Source: Cymbomonas tetramitiformis
Lineage: Eukaryota > Chlorophyta > Pyramimonadophyceae > Pyramimonadales > Pyramimonadaceae
Direction of reading: 5' to 3'
Length of the DNA stretch: 64,000 nt
Assembly (NCBI GenBank): GCA_001247695.2
Contig: LGRX02030603.1
Location: 20,798 to 84,797, forward strand
The notes beneath the pieces were generated by a model, which was not told the DNA's origin, searched no databases, and saw only the letters and a program-made list of their open reading frames with translations. Position numbers and translations under genes: made by a program. Positions 55,501 through 64,000 of the stretch are shown here, in pieces (position 1 is the stretch's first letter; each line of letters starts with the position of its first letter).

Positions 55501-56394
55501 TGATGATGGACGAAGGATACCCAACTCGACATATTTTATGATTTGCCGTTTGAGCTCCTCCATCATGGGTGCTGGAATGGTACGCACTGGCTGTGATGGA
55601 GGCTTATGTCCAGGTTCGATGTTGATTCTATGATATCCACCTTCAAACCGTTCTGGCCTATGACCAGCTGGGAGATCCTCCTGGAATACGTCTGAAAAGT
55701 CTTCTCTCACTTGATCACGTGCTGCTGTGATCTCGGGGTCTTCCATTGTGGTGTCTGAGTCTGATGCTGCAAAGACCAATTCACCATCGACCACGGAGAG
55801 GAAAAAGAGATATGCTACGGCTTCTTCAGCCGAACCACTGGATCGAATGCGACGGAGATGTTTTCTCATAGTGGTGGCGCTGACCAATTCCATTTCAGGA
55901 AGGCCATCTGAGTCTGAGTCTGGAGTCTGCTCAACTCTGGACAATACTGTGCGAATACTGGAGCCTGATGAATGCTTCCTAGTGATCGTCAGATTTTTGG
56001 TCTGAAAGTCAATGTGTGGATTCCTCCTCTCCAACCAATCTTGACCCAGAATGACAGTGAATGGTTTCATGTCAATGATGTAGAAATCTTCTGTATCCTT
56101 ATACTTGCCCAAAGAAAATGTAGGCTTGGGAAGATAGGATGTGCATGGTAGTTGGCTTCCTCCAGCCAATCCCACTGAAAATGATGAAGAATCTGTGGGA
56201 GCTATACCAAGCTGAGCAGCGAACTGTCTGTCGATGAAAGACGATGTGGCTCCTGGATCTACCAAAATGTGAGTACTCTGTCCATAAACTTTCCCTTTAT
56301 ACAACAACAGCTTCTTCTGTGATTTCAGCCGTGCTGTTTGAGACTGCATCTGTGCGATGTGTTCTGTGGGATTGTCCATCTGCTGAAACTGCAA
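52595..56394 (-). CDS. pol: Chromovirus Pol: protease-RT-RNase H-integrase-chromodomain
   Basis: Exon 1 is 56394-53411 (the frame is open further upstream and overlaps the end of gag, compatible with frameshift expression). A candidate intron is 53410-53325, and exon 2 is 53324-52595. Domains in order: aspartic protease with HILVDPGATSSF; RT with CDYRALNNITIK, SRFDFNQFFHQI, MPFGLTNAP and VIFMDDTIVYS; RNase H with ILEVDGSGTHVG; integrase zinc finger (HECHSATISGH then CPICQRQK); catalytic core with SLDWITDLP, SDRDPRF and ANERSHAF; GPY-type tail IGPFTISKVL; chromodomain YYLVRYAGYGPEHDTW ending at the stop. The YxDD box is FMDD, an accepted variant. Apart from the 86-bp insertion the frame is intact. 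Replication through RNA and chromatin-guided integration follow from the family. Confidence 0.9.
53325..53410 (-). other. Intron-like 86-bp insertion in integrase, flanked by 12-bp direct repeats
   Basis: Minus-strand GTAATTTT...TTTTTTTACATCCTCAG, with a pyrimidine tract and AACTGATTAAG as branch-site candidate. Removing 53325-53410 joins ILR-CCC in frame; retention gives a stop at once. The 12-mer ACCTGAGGATGT (plus) occurs at 53323-53334 and 53409-53420. Confidence 0.75.
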
Positions 56395-56468
56395 TGTCAG
56401 ACTGGATAGGACTTCTTCTGAGATACTCTCAATCCGGCCACTTGCTTCAGTGGCATCTTCAGGCTGAT

Positions 56469-57867
56469 CTACCCTCGGGGTCCTCTCATCACCGGTACCT
56501 GTGCAGTACCCTGAGAGTTTCCCTGAGGAGCTGGAGCTGATGGAACTGTATCTGGAGTTGCAACTGCTGCATTGATGCTATGCTGATTTTTCAGTTCCTT
56601 GACCAAGGTGTTGATCGTATTGATGAGTTTGCCAGACCCATCCTTAGCACCCTGATTCTTCTGTGGCTGTCTCTGATTCTGAAAAGGATTCTGAGCTGGT
56701 GGCTTACCCTTGATCTCCTTTCCATCATTGGTCCTGGTGGCAAAACAATCCTTTTCGATGTGACCAACACGATCACAACGATGGCAGGTCTTATTATTCT
56801 GTGATTTTCCTTTTCCTTTTCCTTTGCCCTTGCCTTTACCACCTTTTCCTTTGTTCCGATTCTGATTGGAGTTCTGGCTGCCATTCTGATTCCAATTCCG
56901 ATTTTTGTTGGATCTGTCATATGGCTTCTGGCCACGTCCTCTGTCCTTATCCTTTTTGGCTGGACCTCCAGATGACTGCTCCTTCTGCCCTCGATAATGA
57001 AGAGTCTCTGACTGCTTTGAATGAATGACATAGTTCAAGTCGAGCAGTATCTGTGTGGTTAGTGACCACGACATATTATTCCTTTCTGTCTCTGTCAGGA
57101 ATCGTAAATGGAACTGTCTGCGAAGTTCTGGATCTATGCTGTTGACAAATCTGTCCTTTATCAACACATCTCCCAGTTCAACTGCTGCCAATGCAGCCAG
57201 TGAAGTGAATGTGCGTAGATAATCTGAGAAAGTCTGGTTTCCTTGAATCAGTGACATTAGGTGTTTTTTGGCCACTGATCTTTTATGGGGGTTACCAAAC
57301 TGTCTGAGGAAAATCCCTTTGATCCCTGCATATGTGGCATCTGGTTGATTTGCCACGACCTGGAAATAGTGTCGGTCATTATTATGTATGAGGGTCAGGA
57401 AAACTGTGATCAGGTCTTTGTCTCGGAACTCCTGGATACGTGAATTGAAAGTATCTATCCACGGTTTCCAACCAAACCTCTGCGTCCATTCCTGATTTGT
57501 ATTCCTTTGGTGGTGTCATTTTCACCTTGGGAACCAAACTAGGTGGTGCTGGTGCTGGTGCTGGATCTGCATCTGGATCTGTGAAGACCATTGGAGGATT
57601 GTCTGCAGTATATTCATCATCTGGTTCCTTAGGCTCGTTTTCAGAATCCCGATATCTACTCATATCAGGCTTCATGCGGCTGATATTGTCGAAGTACCCT
57701 ATCTTGTCGAATCTGGTCTGGGTATTATCATAACCAACGAGCCATTTTGGGATCTTGAACCGACTGTATGCATCATATGAGCCTAAGATGTCAAGAACCA
57801 TGTAGACGGATCTGCATTGATGGGTGGAATATCTGGATCTTCTGCTTCTGCCATCTAAGAAAAACAA
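56469..57867 (-). pseudogene. gag: Chromovirus Gag, frameshifted
   Basis: Coding signal is split between 57867-57382 and 57356-56469, with the gap bridged in the next frame (coding text such as DKDLITVFLTLIHNNDRHYF lies in that frame), so there is an indel near 57455. A further shift near 57790 is suggested by an alternative ATG frame starting at about 57855 (MAEAEDPDIPP). The capsid-like part includes IKGIFLRQFGNPHKR and LRTFTSLAALA. The C-terminal part has a basic GKGKGKGKGK stretch and a CX2CX4HX4C knuckle (CHRCDRVGHIEKDC). The frameshifts probably disable this copy's Gag. Confidence 0.85.
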
Positions 57868-60800
57868 AACACAACACCAAAATATCTTCAGCTAACTGAG
57901 TGTGTGTTGATATATATATATACCTATGTTATATATGGTATATCTGTATATTATGATGAGGTTATACATGTACATATATCCACCTTCTTCCCCCCTCAAG
58001 GAAGTGTGTAATATAGTGGCAGTTGTCAATTGCCAATACCTCATTCAGCATGCATTCCTATAGGAAGCAGCTTACAGTTTTAGGGTTGCAGCCCTACAGT
58101 CCTTGGGTTGTAGCCCTGCAGTTTTTGGGTTGTTGCCCTACAGTTTTTGGGTTGTTGCTTACTGTATTATCATGTCTGTGATGATTTAGCATGATATAAT
58201 AATGCCAAAAAACGAAGTTTTTCGAAATAATAGTGGCATTTTAGGGCATATGTGGTTACAGTGGCCCTGTTACTCAATATGGTGATTAGGGTGTTACATG
58301 ATATCAGTAACCCTAATTCAGGTAAAAAATAAGCAGTATAATGTTTTTGCAAAGATTTTTAAGCAAAACTGCATTTAATACCTACATAAATGTAAGGTGG
58401 TTTTCAGGAGGTACGTTACACCCCTGTTACACACATTTAATTTTAGGGTTGTTACAGGGCGTTACACATGCTGCATAAATCAGGGATTGTTATTTGATAT
58501 ATAAACATTCATTTCAGCAAAAAAATCAATCCGAAATTTTCAAAATGTGTTTTACGTACAGCATTTTGAGCGATTTATTGTTACAGCAATATGTATACCC
58601 CTATATATTCAACACCTAATATTTAGGGTGTCACACAGATATGACATGTGTCATTATGATTTCCTGATACCTCAATAGGTATAAAATCATAATTTTAAAT
58701 AAAATGGGCACACATTTTTCATTTTGAAATTAAACGTGGAGCATTTTTACCCATTTTACAGCTTTTTCAGCTATCTAAAATATTGCTTTGGTGACATATC
58801 TCAGTGTATATGTGGAATGTAAGTATAGAATCACTGTAAGGAACTTCATTTTTGCATATGACAAATTTCATAGCAAATAAGTGAGTTGTGCTGTATATCA
58901 ACATTTATGGTTGACAACATTCTGGGTTTTACTGATTCAAACCCATGCACAGCAAATGTACTTTTCTGATTATGTATAGATTTATCAACTTAAGTGGAAA
59001 CACCCACTTTAGTGATATTTTTCAACCTATGATTTGTTCTGAGCATAGGTCTGTGCTCTTAAGATTTATCAAAGTGATATATCTTATTTAGAACAAATCT
59101 GGACTTTACTGGATACAATCACAGCAACTTGACACAGCACATTTATATGTGTGTGGTTGTCCTGAACACTATTGTCAGATATCATGTAAATACTGATCTG
59201 TGTGTTGCATGCAATTGATCTGATCAAGTCTGATTCAACTGTCAATATGCAACGTAGTTGTTGTGGTTGCTCCAGCGATGATATGTGGGATGAGACGAGT
59301 GGACTGCACCCAACAGTTACCAGCTGTTTTATGGGTGCAGTATTTTGCCTTCGGGTCTGGAGATAACTCCATCCAGCCCTACAGCATGTTGTCTTATCCT
59401 GTTCCCTTATGTATCGCCATCATTGACACTTTCCACGCACATGTGTTTGGAAAGTGGTATCTATATTACCATATACAATATAGTTGATCTATTCACTCTG
59501 AGTCAGTGAATCTCAACATGTATAATGAATGCTAGTGTATGTGCAGTGTGTAGTACTGCTGATTAGTACTTATGCCAGTGTGTGTGTGTGTTTACTTATA
59601 CACACTCTGCAGAATATGTTCTGGATATCACAATATCCTAGACAATTTATCATGCAAGACAGTCAGCATACCATGTACTGATTACATCTAACATGATATA
59701 TATAGTTTAGGGATCATTGTAATTCCATGCTAATCTCATTACAAAATGAGTTGCTGATAGATTTTACATGAAGCTCAGGTGAGCATTCCGTCCAGTAATC
59801 CACCATAGAATGTACATGTGATCTGGAGAGCATCTCGGCTCCACTTGGACATGACAAACTAATTATGGTGTTGAGATTACTTTCAGGCACCCTTTGCTAC
59901 ATGGATTCGAATATAGACTAGCATTCACTGCAATATGCTTATGCTCTATGTACTACAGCTGGTATCGTGATCAAGCTGTACGGTATAATAAAGCATGTAC
60001 AATTCACAATCAATGCAATCATTCAGCATAAGATATGTGCATAGTATAAAAGTGTATGCACTGCATGTTGATGATTGTTGTAAGTGAAATAAGTGCATGT
60101 GTGTGTGTGCTGATTCGCACACACATGTTGTGAACAGATCATTGTGATGCTAATAAGAGTAATGCTGATGATTAAAGTATTTGTGCAGCCATCAGAACAC
60201 TTTGGAATTTGCTGCAGTATGATAATGATACTTTCACAGCAACATAGTGGTAATGTATCCAAAGCATAACGATCATGTATACAGTCATTCTGCATATGAT
60301 TTCGACGAGCTTATACATATGTGCTTCTCACTGCATGTAAACACATCAAAAATTGTACGCGCTAAAATCGAACGTTCTTCGCATGTGACGAAATCATGAA
60401 GAACGTATATCGTGCTGACAGGCCATAAATCATTGTACGCGCTGGTATTGTAAACAGTGCGAAGGAATTATTTGCAAAAATCACTGATATACGTCGCATA
60501 CGAATGCGAGCGCTGACATGTATACGAATCAAAATTCTGTCGATGACCATTATGTAATATATCATTCTGGACAATTTTTGAAAGTGATTCATACAAGCGC
60601 GCGCATGCTGCGATTGACTTCTGTAGAATTATGCGACCATCGCGCATGCTGTCATCTGTAAATTAGTGACCATCGCGCATCAACATGTATGAAGCAATTT
60701 AGTGCAATCATGAAAATCGTGATACTGCGCTGATGATTTTTAACGCGAAAACGATTTCGCCGATGATTTGTCGCATCTGCGAACATGCATACATTTGCGA

Positions 60801-61096
60801 ACCATTTATGCGAATACGTTTCATTGTTGCGTCGATGTATGCCCTGCGCACACCTTATCGCGTATGTGTGCGATCAGCTGTTTCTGCGTGTGTGCTGCGA
60901 GAAATCTCCTCGCGCAATCTCTGCGCTGTCGATATGCAAGTGTATATTATTCGCCCTGCAGATATTCAATATTATGCGAGCGCTGTCGATATGCGCCCAC
61001 CTGCAAACCTGCGAACAATATTAAATATACTACGTCTATCGCTGCACCCACTTGAGTTCTCGAGTATCGTGCCTTGACGACTTTTAGAATACCATC
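57868..61096 (-). other. Long non-coding 5' leader of the chromovirus
   Basis: 3.2 kb between PBS and gag with no ORF over about 114 codons. It contains GGGTTGTTGCCCTACAG-type tandem units at 58080-58150 and a (TG)n run at 59578-59591. Much of it aligns by eye with the LARD leader (13040-16160), and its PBS-proximal part with 7092-8157. Conservation across autonomous and non-coding elements suggests packaging or translation-control signals. Confidence 0.75.
61081..61094 (-). promoter_or_regulatory. Primer-binding site of the chromovirus
   Basis: On the minus strand, TGGTATTCTAAAAG, 2 bp inside the 5' LTR end. Same as in the two other copies. Confidence 0.65.
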
Positions 61097-61741
61097 TGAT
61101 ACGGCTATGTAGACAAGCGCCGTAAATATATTATCAGTATACAAAATAAACACTGCAAAGTTGAACAGCAATGCAAGTGTACGGATGAGCGGGTTTATGA
61201 GTGCAGTCTCTCTCAGAAGATCTGCTGAAGCACAACGCTTCCTCACTTTTGTACCTTACGTCTCCCATCATCTTAGATGGTACCGCCATTGGGTTGTGAA
61301 CCCGAGACGTAGGTTGAACGACCAGCATGGTAATAACGACTAGTTCGTTCATGCTGCGCATGCGAGTTCCGTGCATGCTGAAAGCCAAGATGGTTCTTGT
61401 TTGTATTCAAGATGTATCTTTGCTTTGCCATCTTCGAGTTCGACATACGAACTCTCGATGACAGGGATGCCTGATGATATGACATTATCATCTGGCGACA
61501 TGTACAGTCATCGTCGACCGTACTGACGATTGTCATATTAATATATGACGCGACTCGACATGTACAGTCATGGTCGACCATACTGTCGACTGTCATAATA
61601 ATATATGACGCGACCGACTGTCATAATAATATATGACGCGACCGACTGTCATAATATATGACATGACATGGTATGACATGTCTGACAGGTATGACACGTA
61701 TGACATGTATGACACATATGTCATCGGTCATGACCCTGACA
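61097..61741 (-). repeat. 5' LTR of the chromovirus
   Basis: 645 bp on the minus strand, TGTCAGGG...CGCCGTATCA. Its outer edge at 61741 abuts the GC-rich integrase-methyltransferase frame, which is cut there. Confidence 0.9.
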
Positions 61742-63120
61742 GTGAAGAAAGGCACGGCCCACGAGACCGCCCGGCAGTTTGTTCAGCAGTTGCAGACTGC
61801 TCACGATAGGTTGCTGGTAGCTCAGCAGCAGCAAGTGGCCCAGTATGACGCTCGCCATCGCGCTCGCCGGTACGCAATAGGTGACATGGTGTGGGTGGAC
61901 GTCACGCATCTCACCCAGCCCGGGGATCGGGGCCTACACAAGACGTTGCTGAAGAAGCGCCTGGGCCCGATGGAGGTACTGGAGGCCTTCCACAGCGATC
62001 GGCAGATGGAGCTCGCCCCCGAGGACCGAGGGGCCCCCGCGGCTTACCGCCTGAAGCCACCACCACAGTGGAAGGTGCACGACGTCTTTACCGTGGATAG
62101 ACTCACCCCAGCGGAGTCGGGCCATGACAAGTTCGCGGACAGGAGTGCGGAGATTCCACCTCCCCCTGTGGACGTAAGCGGTCGTAAGGAGATGGCGGTG
62201 GAGTGCATTGAGAGGTCACGCACGAGGCGACGTAGCGGGCGGACATGGACGGAGTACATGGTCAAATGGGTAGGTATGCCGCGCTCCGAGAATGAATGGA
62301 AAACTCGCGAGGACCTCGAGTTCGACGGATTTGGCCGAAAAGGGATACCTAACCGCGCTCTGCAGGAGTTCGAGAAGGTCGAGGCCAAGAGGCAAGAACG
62401 TGAAAAGAGCAGAGTCACTCGCAAACGCGAGGAGTCGGCAGGAGCGATATGGATGACGGACCCTGAGGAGTTACAGGCGGACGGAATGGCGTGGATCCCG
62501 GAAGAACGAGCCGACGACGAGGTGGGCACATTCGCGACGGTGTCGCCCACTAGTTTCATGCCATCCCAAGGACCTGGTCGAGGGGCAGCACGCCTACAGC
62601 CGTCTCGACGCCCAATACGGATCTTGGTGTTGTTTTGTGGCACGGGCTCTGTCGAACGACAGTTCAGCAAGCAGTTTCCTGGGTGTGAGGTAGTCTCGGT
62701 GGACATCCAGAACCGATGGAAGCCCACTCACTGCGAAAACATCCTGCACTGGGACTATCGGCAGTTCTTGCCCAAGCACTTTGACGTCATTTGGGCGAGC
62801 CCTCCATGCACGGAGTACAGCCAAGCCAAAACGGTAGGGGTACGAAACCTGCGTGGTGCTGACAGGCAAGTGCGGAGAACGCTGGAGATCATCAAGTACC
62901 TCCAGCCGAGCTTCTACTTCATCGAGAACCCGCGTGGCCGAGCTCCTCATGGGTTACACACTCGCCGATGCATGCAAGGGTTGCCACTTCCGCATCTGGC
63001 TACATATTGCAAGTATGGTATGCCCTACAAGAAACCCACGCACTTCTGGACCAACGCGCCTATCGCCAGTCCTGCGACCCCGAAAACCCCTGCGACTTCA
63101 AACGCCGTTATGGGCGGTAG
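61742..63120 (+). pseudogene. Gypsy integrase C-terminus-chromodomain-cytosine-5 DNA methyltransferase, 5'-truncated
   Basis: An open frame of about 440 codons, cut on its left by a chromovirus LTR. Order: integrase tail (ARRYAIGDMVWVDV, KKRLGPMEVLEAF, WKVHDVFTVDRLTP), chromodomain (VECIERSRTRRRSG, EYMVKWVGMP), linker, then a C5-methyltransferase domain from about 62620: motif I LVLFCGTGSVERQF, motif IV VIWASPPCTEYS with the catalytic Cys, motif VI FYFIENPRG, and target-side YCKYGMPYKKPTHFWTN. Near 63055 coding text jumps frame (SCDPENPCDFKRRYGR to a stop at 63118-63120), a one-base indel; the original frame runs on to 63397. GC-rich. Cytosine methyltransferases captured by retrotransposons have been reported in dinoflagellates and charophyte algae, by my recollection. 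Self-methylation for silencing or tolerance is the idea proposed; here it is inference. Confidence 0.85.
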
Positions 63121-63153
63121 CACTTCACTTGTGTCGCATGATCTTTTATTTTT

Positions 63154-63272
63154 GTCGCACCATGCGACACAACAGTTATATTCTGGGACGACAAAAGCGA
63201 GTACGGGACTCATTATTGTTGTCGCAGTGCGACAAACAGGGAGTAGGGGACTCATTATTGTCGCGGCGACAA
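63154..63272 (+). repeat. Three TTGTCGC...GCGACAA hairpins in 3' region of methyltransferase element
   Basis: Perfect short palindromes at 63154-63168 (GTCGCACCATGCGAC with 1-nt asymmetry), 63219-63235 (TTGTCGCAGTGCGACAA) and 63258-63272 (TTGTCGCGGCGACAA). The last two are preceded by the same GGGACTCATTATTG. They lie just after the methyltransferase stop. Confidence 0.8.
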
Positions 63273-63275
63273 AAA

Positions 63276-63977
63276 GAAGACTAATATTTACGGACAGAAT
63301 ATTTACAAAAAATAAACAAAAAAATACGACTATAAACATAATATTACGGTTTACGAAAGAAACAAATTTGACACGCTGGCATATTCAAACTAGCTAACAA
63401 TCGGCAGGAGAATGTGCTCACGTTAGCACAGCATGATTCTATTTTCTACTCTAGTTTCATTGCATTACTATGCATATACATTTACAATAAGTGTGCAGTG
63501 CATACTATTTCGAACATGAAGTCAAAGCTATGAACAAAACAAATCATTTCAAGGAGTGACTTCTGAAATCCAAAAGCTAAGCATGAATGATGGGCACAAC
63601 AACAGGCAATTCGCCAGCTATGAAAGTAAAACTGAAATACCTGCACACAGCGAACGCTTAAACGTCAGAGCGAAGTGAAAAAATATTGCAAAAAAACATA
63701 AAAACATTCCGGCAAACAATAAGCAAAATAGCTCAAAATACACTCTTCACAAATTCCACACGGCAACATGCGTCTTGCCAACGAGCATGCAAGATTTGAA
63801 AAACCTGCACGCAGTAAACGCAGACAAGTCAGAAATAAGATGAAACGACATAACCAGCTGCACACGCCACGGGAAACAGCACACACGCGAAACAAGCAAT
63901 CAAGAAGGCTTTCAGTAATGCGGCGAAACAGGAAACAGCGATCAAATATCCTGCAAAATTACAGAGAGCAAAGTCGG
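63276..63977. other. No gene recognised
   Basis: AT-rich sequence with only short open frames of no recognisable content, ending at a tRNA on the minus strand. Confidence 0.5.
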
Positions 63978-64000
63978 TGAGAGCGGTGGGACTCGAACCC
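63978..64000 (-). tRNA. 3' end of a tRNA gene (cut by the window edge)
   Basis: On the minus strand: T-loop TTCGAGT with stem CCCAC, then acceptor strand CGCTCTC and discriminator A. This is the standard tRNA 3' geometry with a near-perfect B box (GGGTTCGAGTCCC). The anticodon lies outside the window, so identity is unknown. Confidence 0.7.

Larger units (their letters stand above)
50866..61741 (-). mobile_element. Ty3/Gypsy chromovirus, nearly full length
   Basis: A 10.9-kb minus-strand element: 5' LTR 61097-61741, PBS 61081-61094, leader about 57870-61096, gag 57867-56469 (frameshifted), pol 56394-52595 with one intron-like insertion, about 1 kb of 3' UTR, PPT near 51559-51575, and 3' LTR 50866-51558. 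By eye the LTRs are about 96-97 percent identical apart from repeat-unit number. The flanking pentamers differ (GGCGC left, GTGAA right), so there is no TSD. Recombination between two copies or loss of one flank is likely. It is the best candidate in the window for the family that supplies proteins to the LARD and TRIM. Confidence 0.92.

Overview
The window is a repeat-dense stretch of a eukaryotic nuclear genome. It has GT-AG introns inside coding regions, chromodomain-bearing Ty3/Gypsy retrotransposons primed by a plant-like tRNA-Met type site (TGGTAT...), hAT DNA transposons with exact 8-bp target-site duplications, satellites, and tRNA-type Pol III genes. No bacterial operon and no confident host protein-coding gene was seen. 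A Polinton-like viral module, a DIRS-like reverse transcriptase and a Gypsy-type polyprotein carrying a cytosine-methyltransferase domain together would fit an alga, perhaps streptophyte. The taxon cannot be fixed from the sequence alone, and sharp GC shifts mark material of different origin.

Layout. 1-5985: end of a Polinton/Maverick-like or adintovirus-like element (truncated packaging-type ATPase, two basic proteins, 1294-aa protein-primed DNA polymerase B, five copies of a long hairpin, two of them inverted). 6230-9890: hAT remnant, truncated Gypsy copy (LTR plus leader), truncated DIRS-like gag/RT. 10206-11590 and 32040-34020: two oppositely oriented copies of a non-LTR retroelement whose stop codon is followed by a tandem 185-bp satellite tail. 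12483-24341: an 11.9-kb LTR element with near-identical LTRs, PBS, PPT and an exact 5-bp TSD, but a non-coding scrambled interior (LARD-like). Its 3' LTR is interrupted by a 1.8-kb hAT derivative. 24489-28805: a complete, apparently intact 4-exon chromodomain-BED-hAT transposon. 29026-30758: 205-bp inverted repeats around a CRE-rich minisatellite. 34053-35995: GC-rich gag-like fragment. 37122-41062: exons of an unrecognised, transposase-like gene. 41431-42303: an 873-bp TRIM whose LTRs each contain a tRNA gene. 43905-45090: satellite with a hAT MITE in it. 45846-50267: tandem repeats, a tRNA-like fold, a perfect 50-bp palindrome and a TIR element. 50866-61741: nearly full-length chromovirus on the minus strand with a candidate recent intron in pol. 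61742-63120: 3' part of a second, GC-rich Gypsy polyprotein, integrase-chromodomain-cytosine methyltransferase. 63978-64000: 3' end of a tRNA.

How the pieces work together. The minus-strand chromovirus (50866-61741), the non-coding 11.9-kb element, the truncated copy at 6469 and the tRNA-bearing TRIM share PBS and polypurine-tract architecture. The simplest reading is one autonomous family mobilising large and miniature non-autonomous partners. The three hAT elements (complete, internally deleted with an in-frame chromodomain-hATC fusion, and MITE) share 16-17-bp termini in the same way. Chromatin-reading domains recur in three unrelated places (chromovirus integrase, hAT transposase, methyltransferase retroelement), which suggests selection on where these elements insert or how they are silenced.
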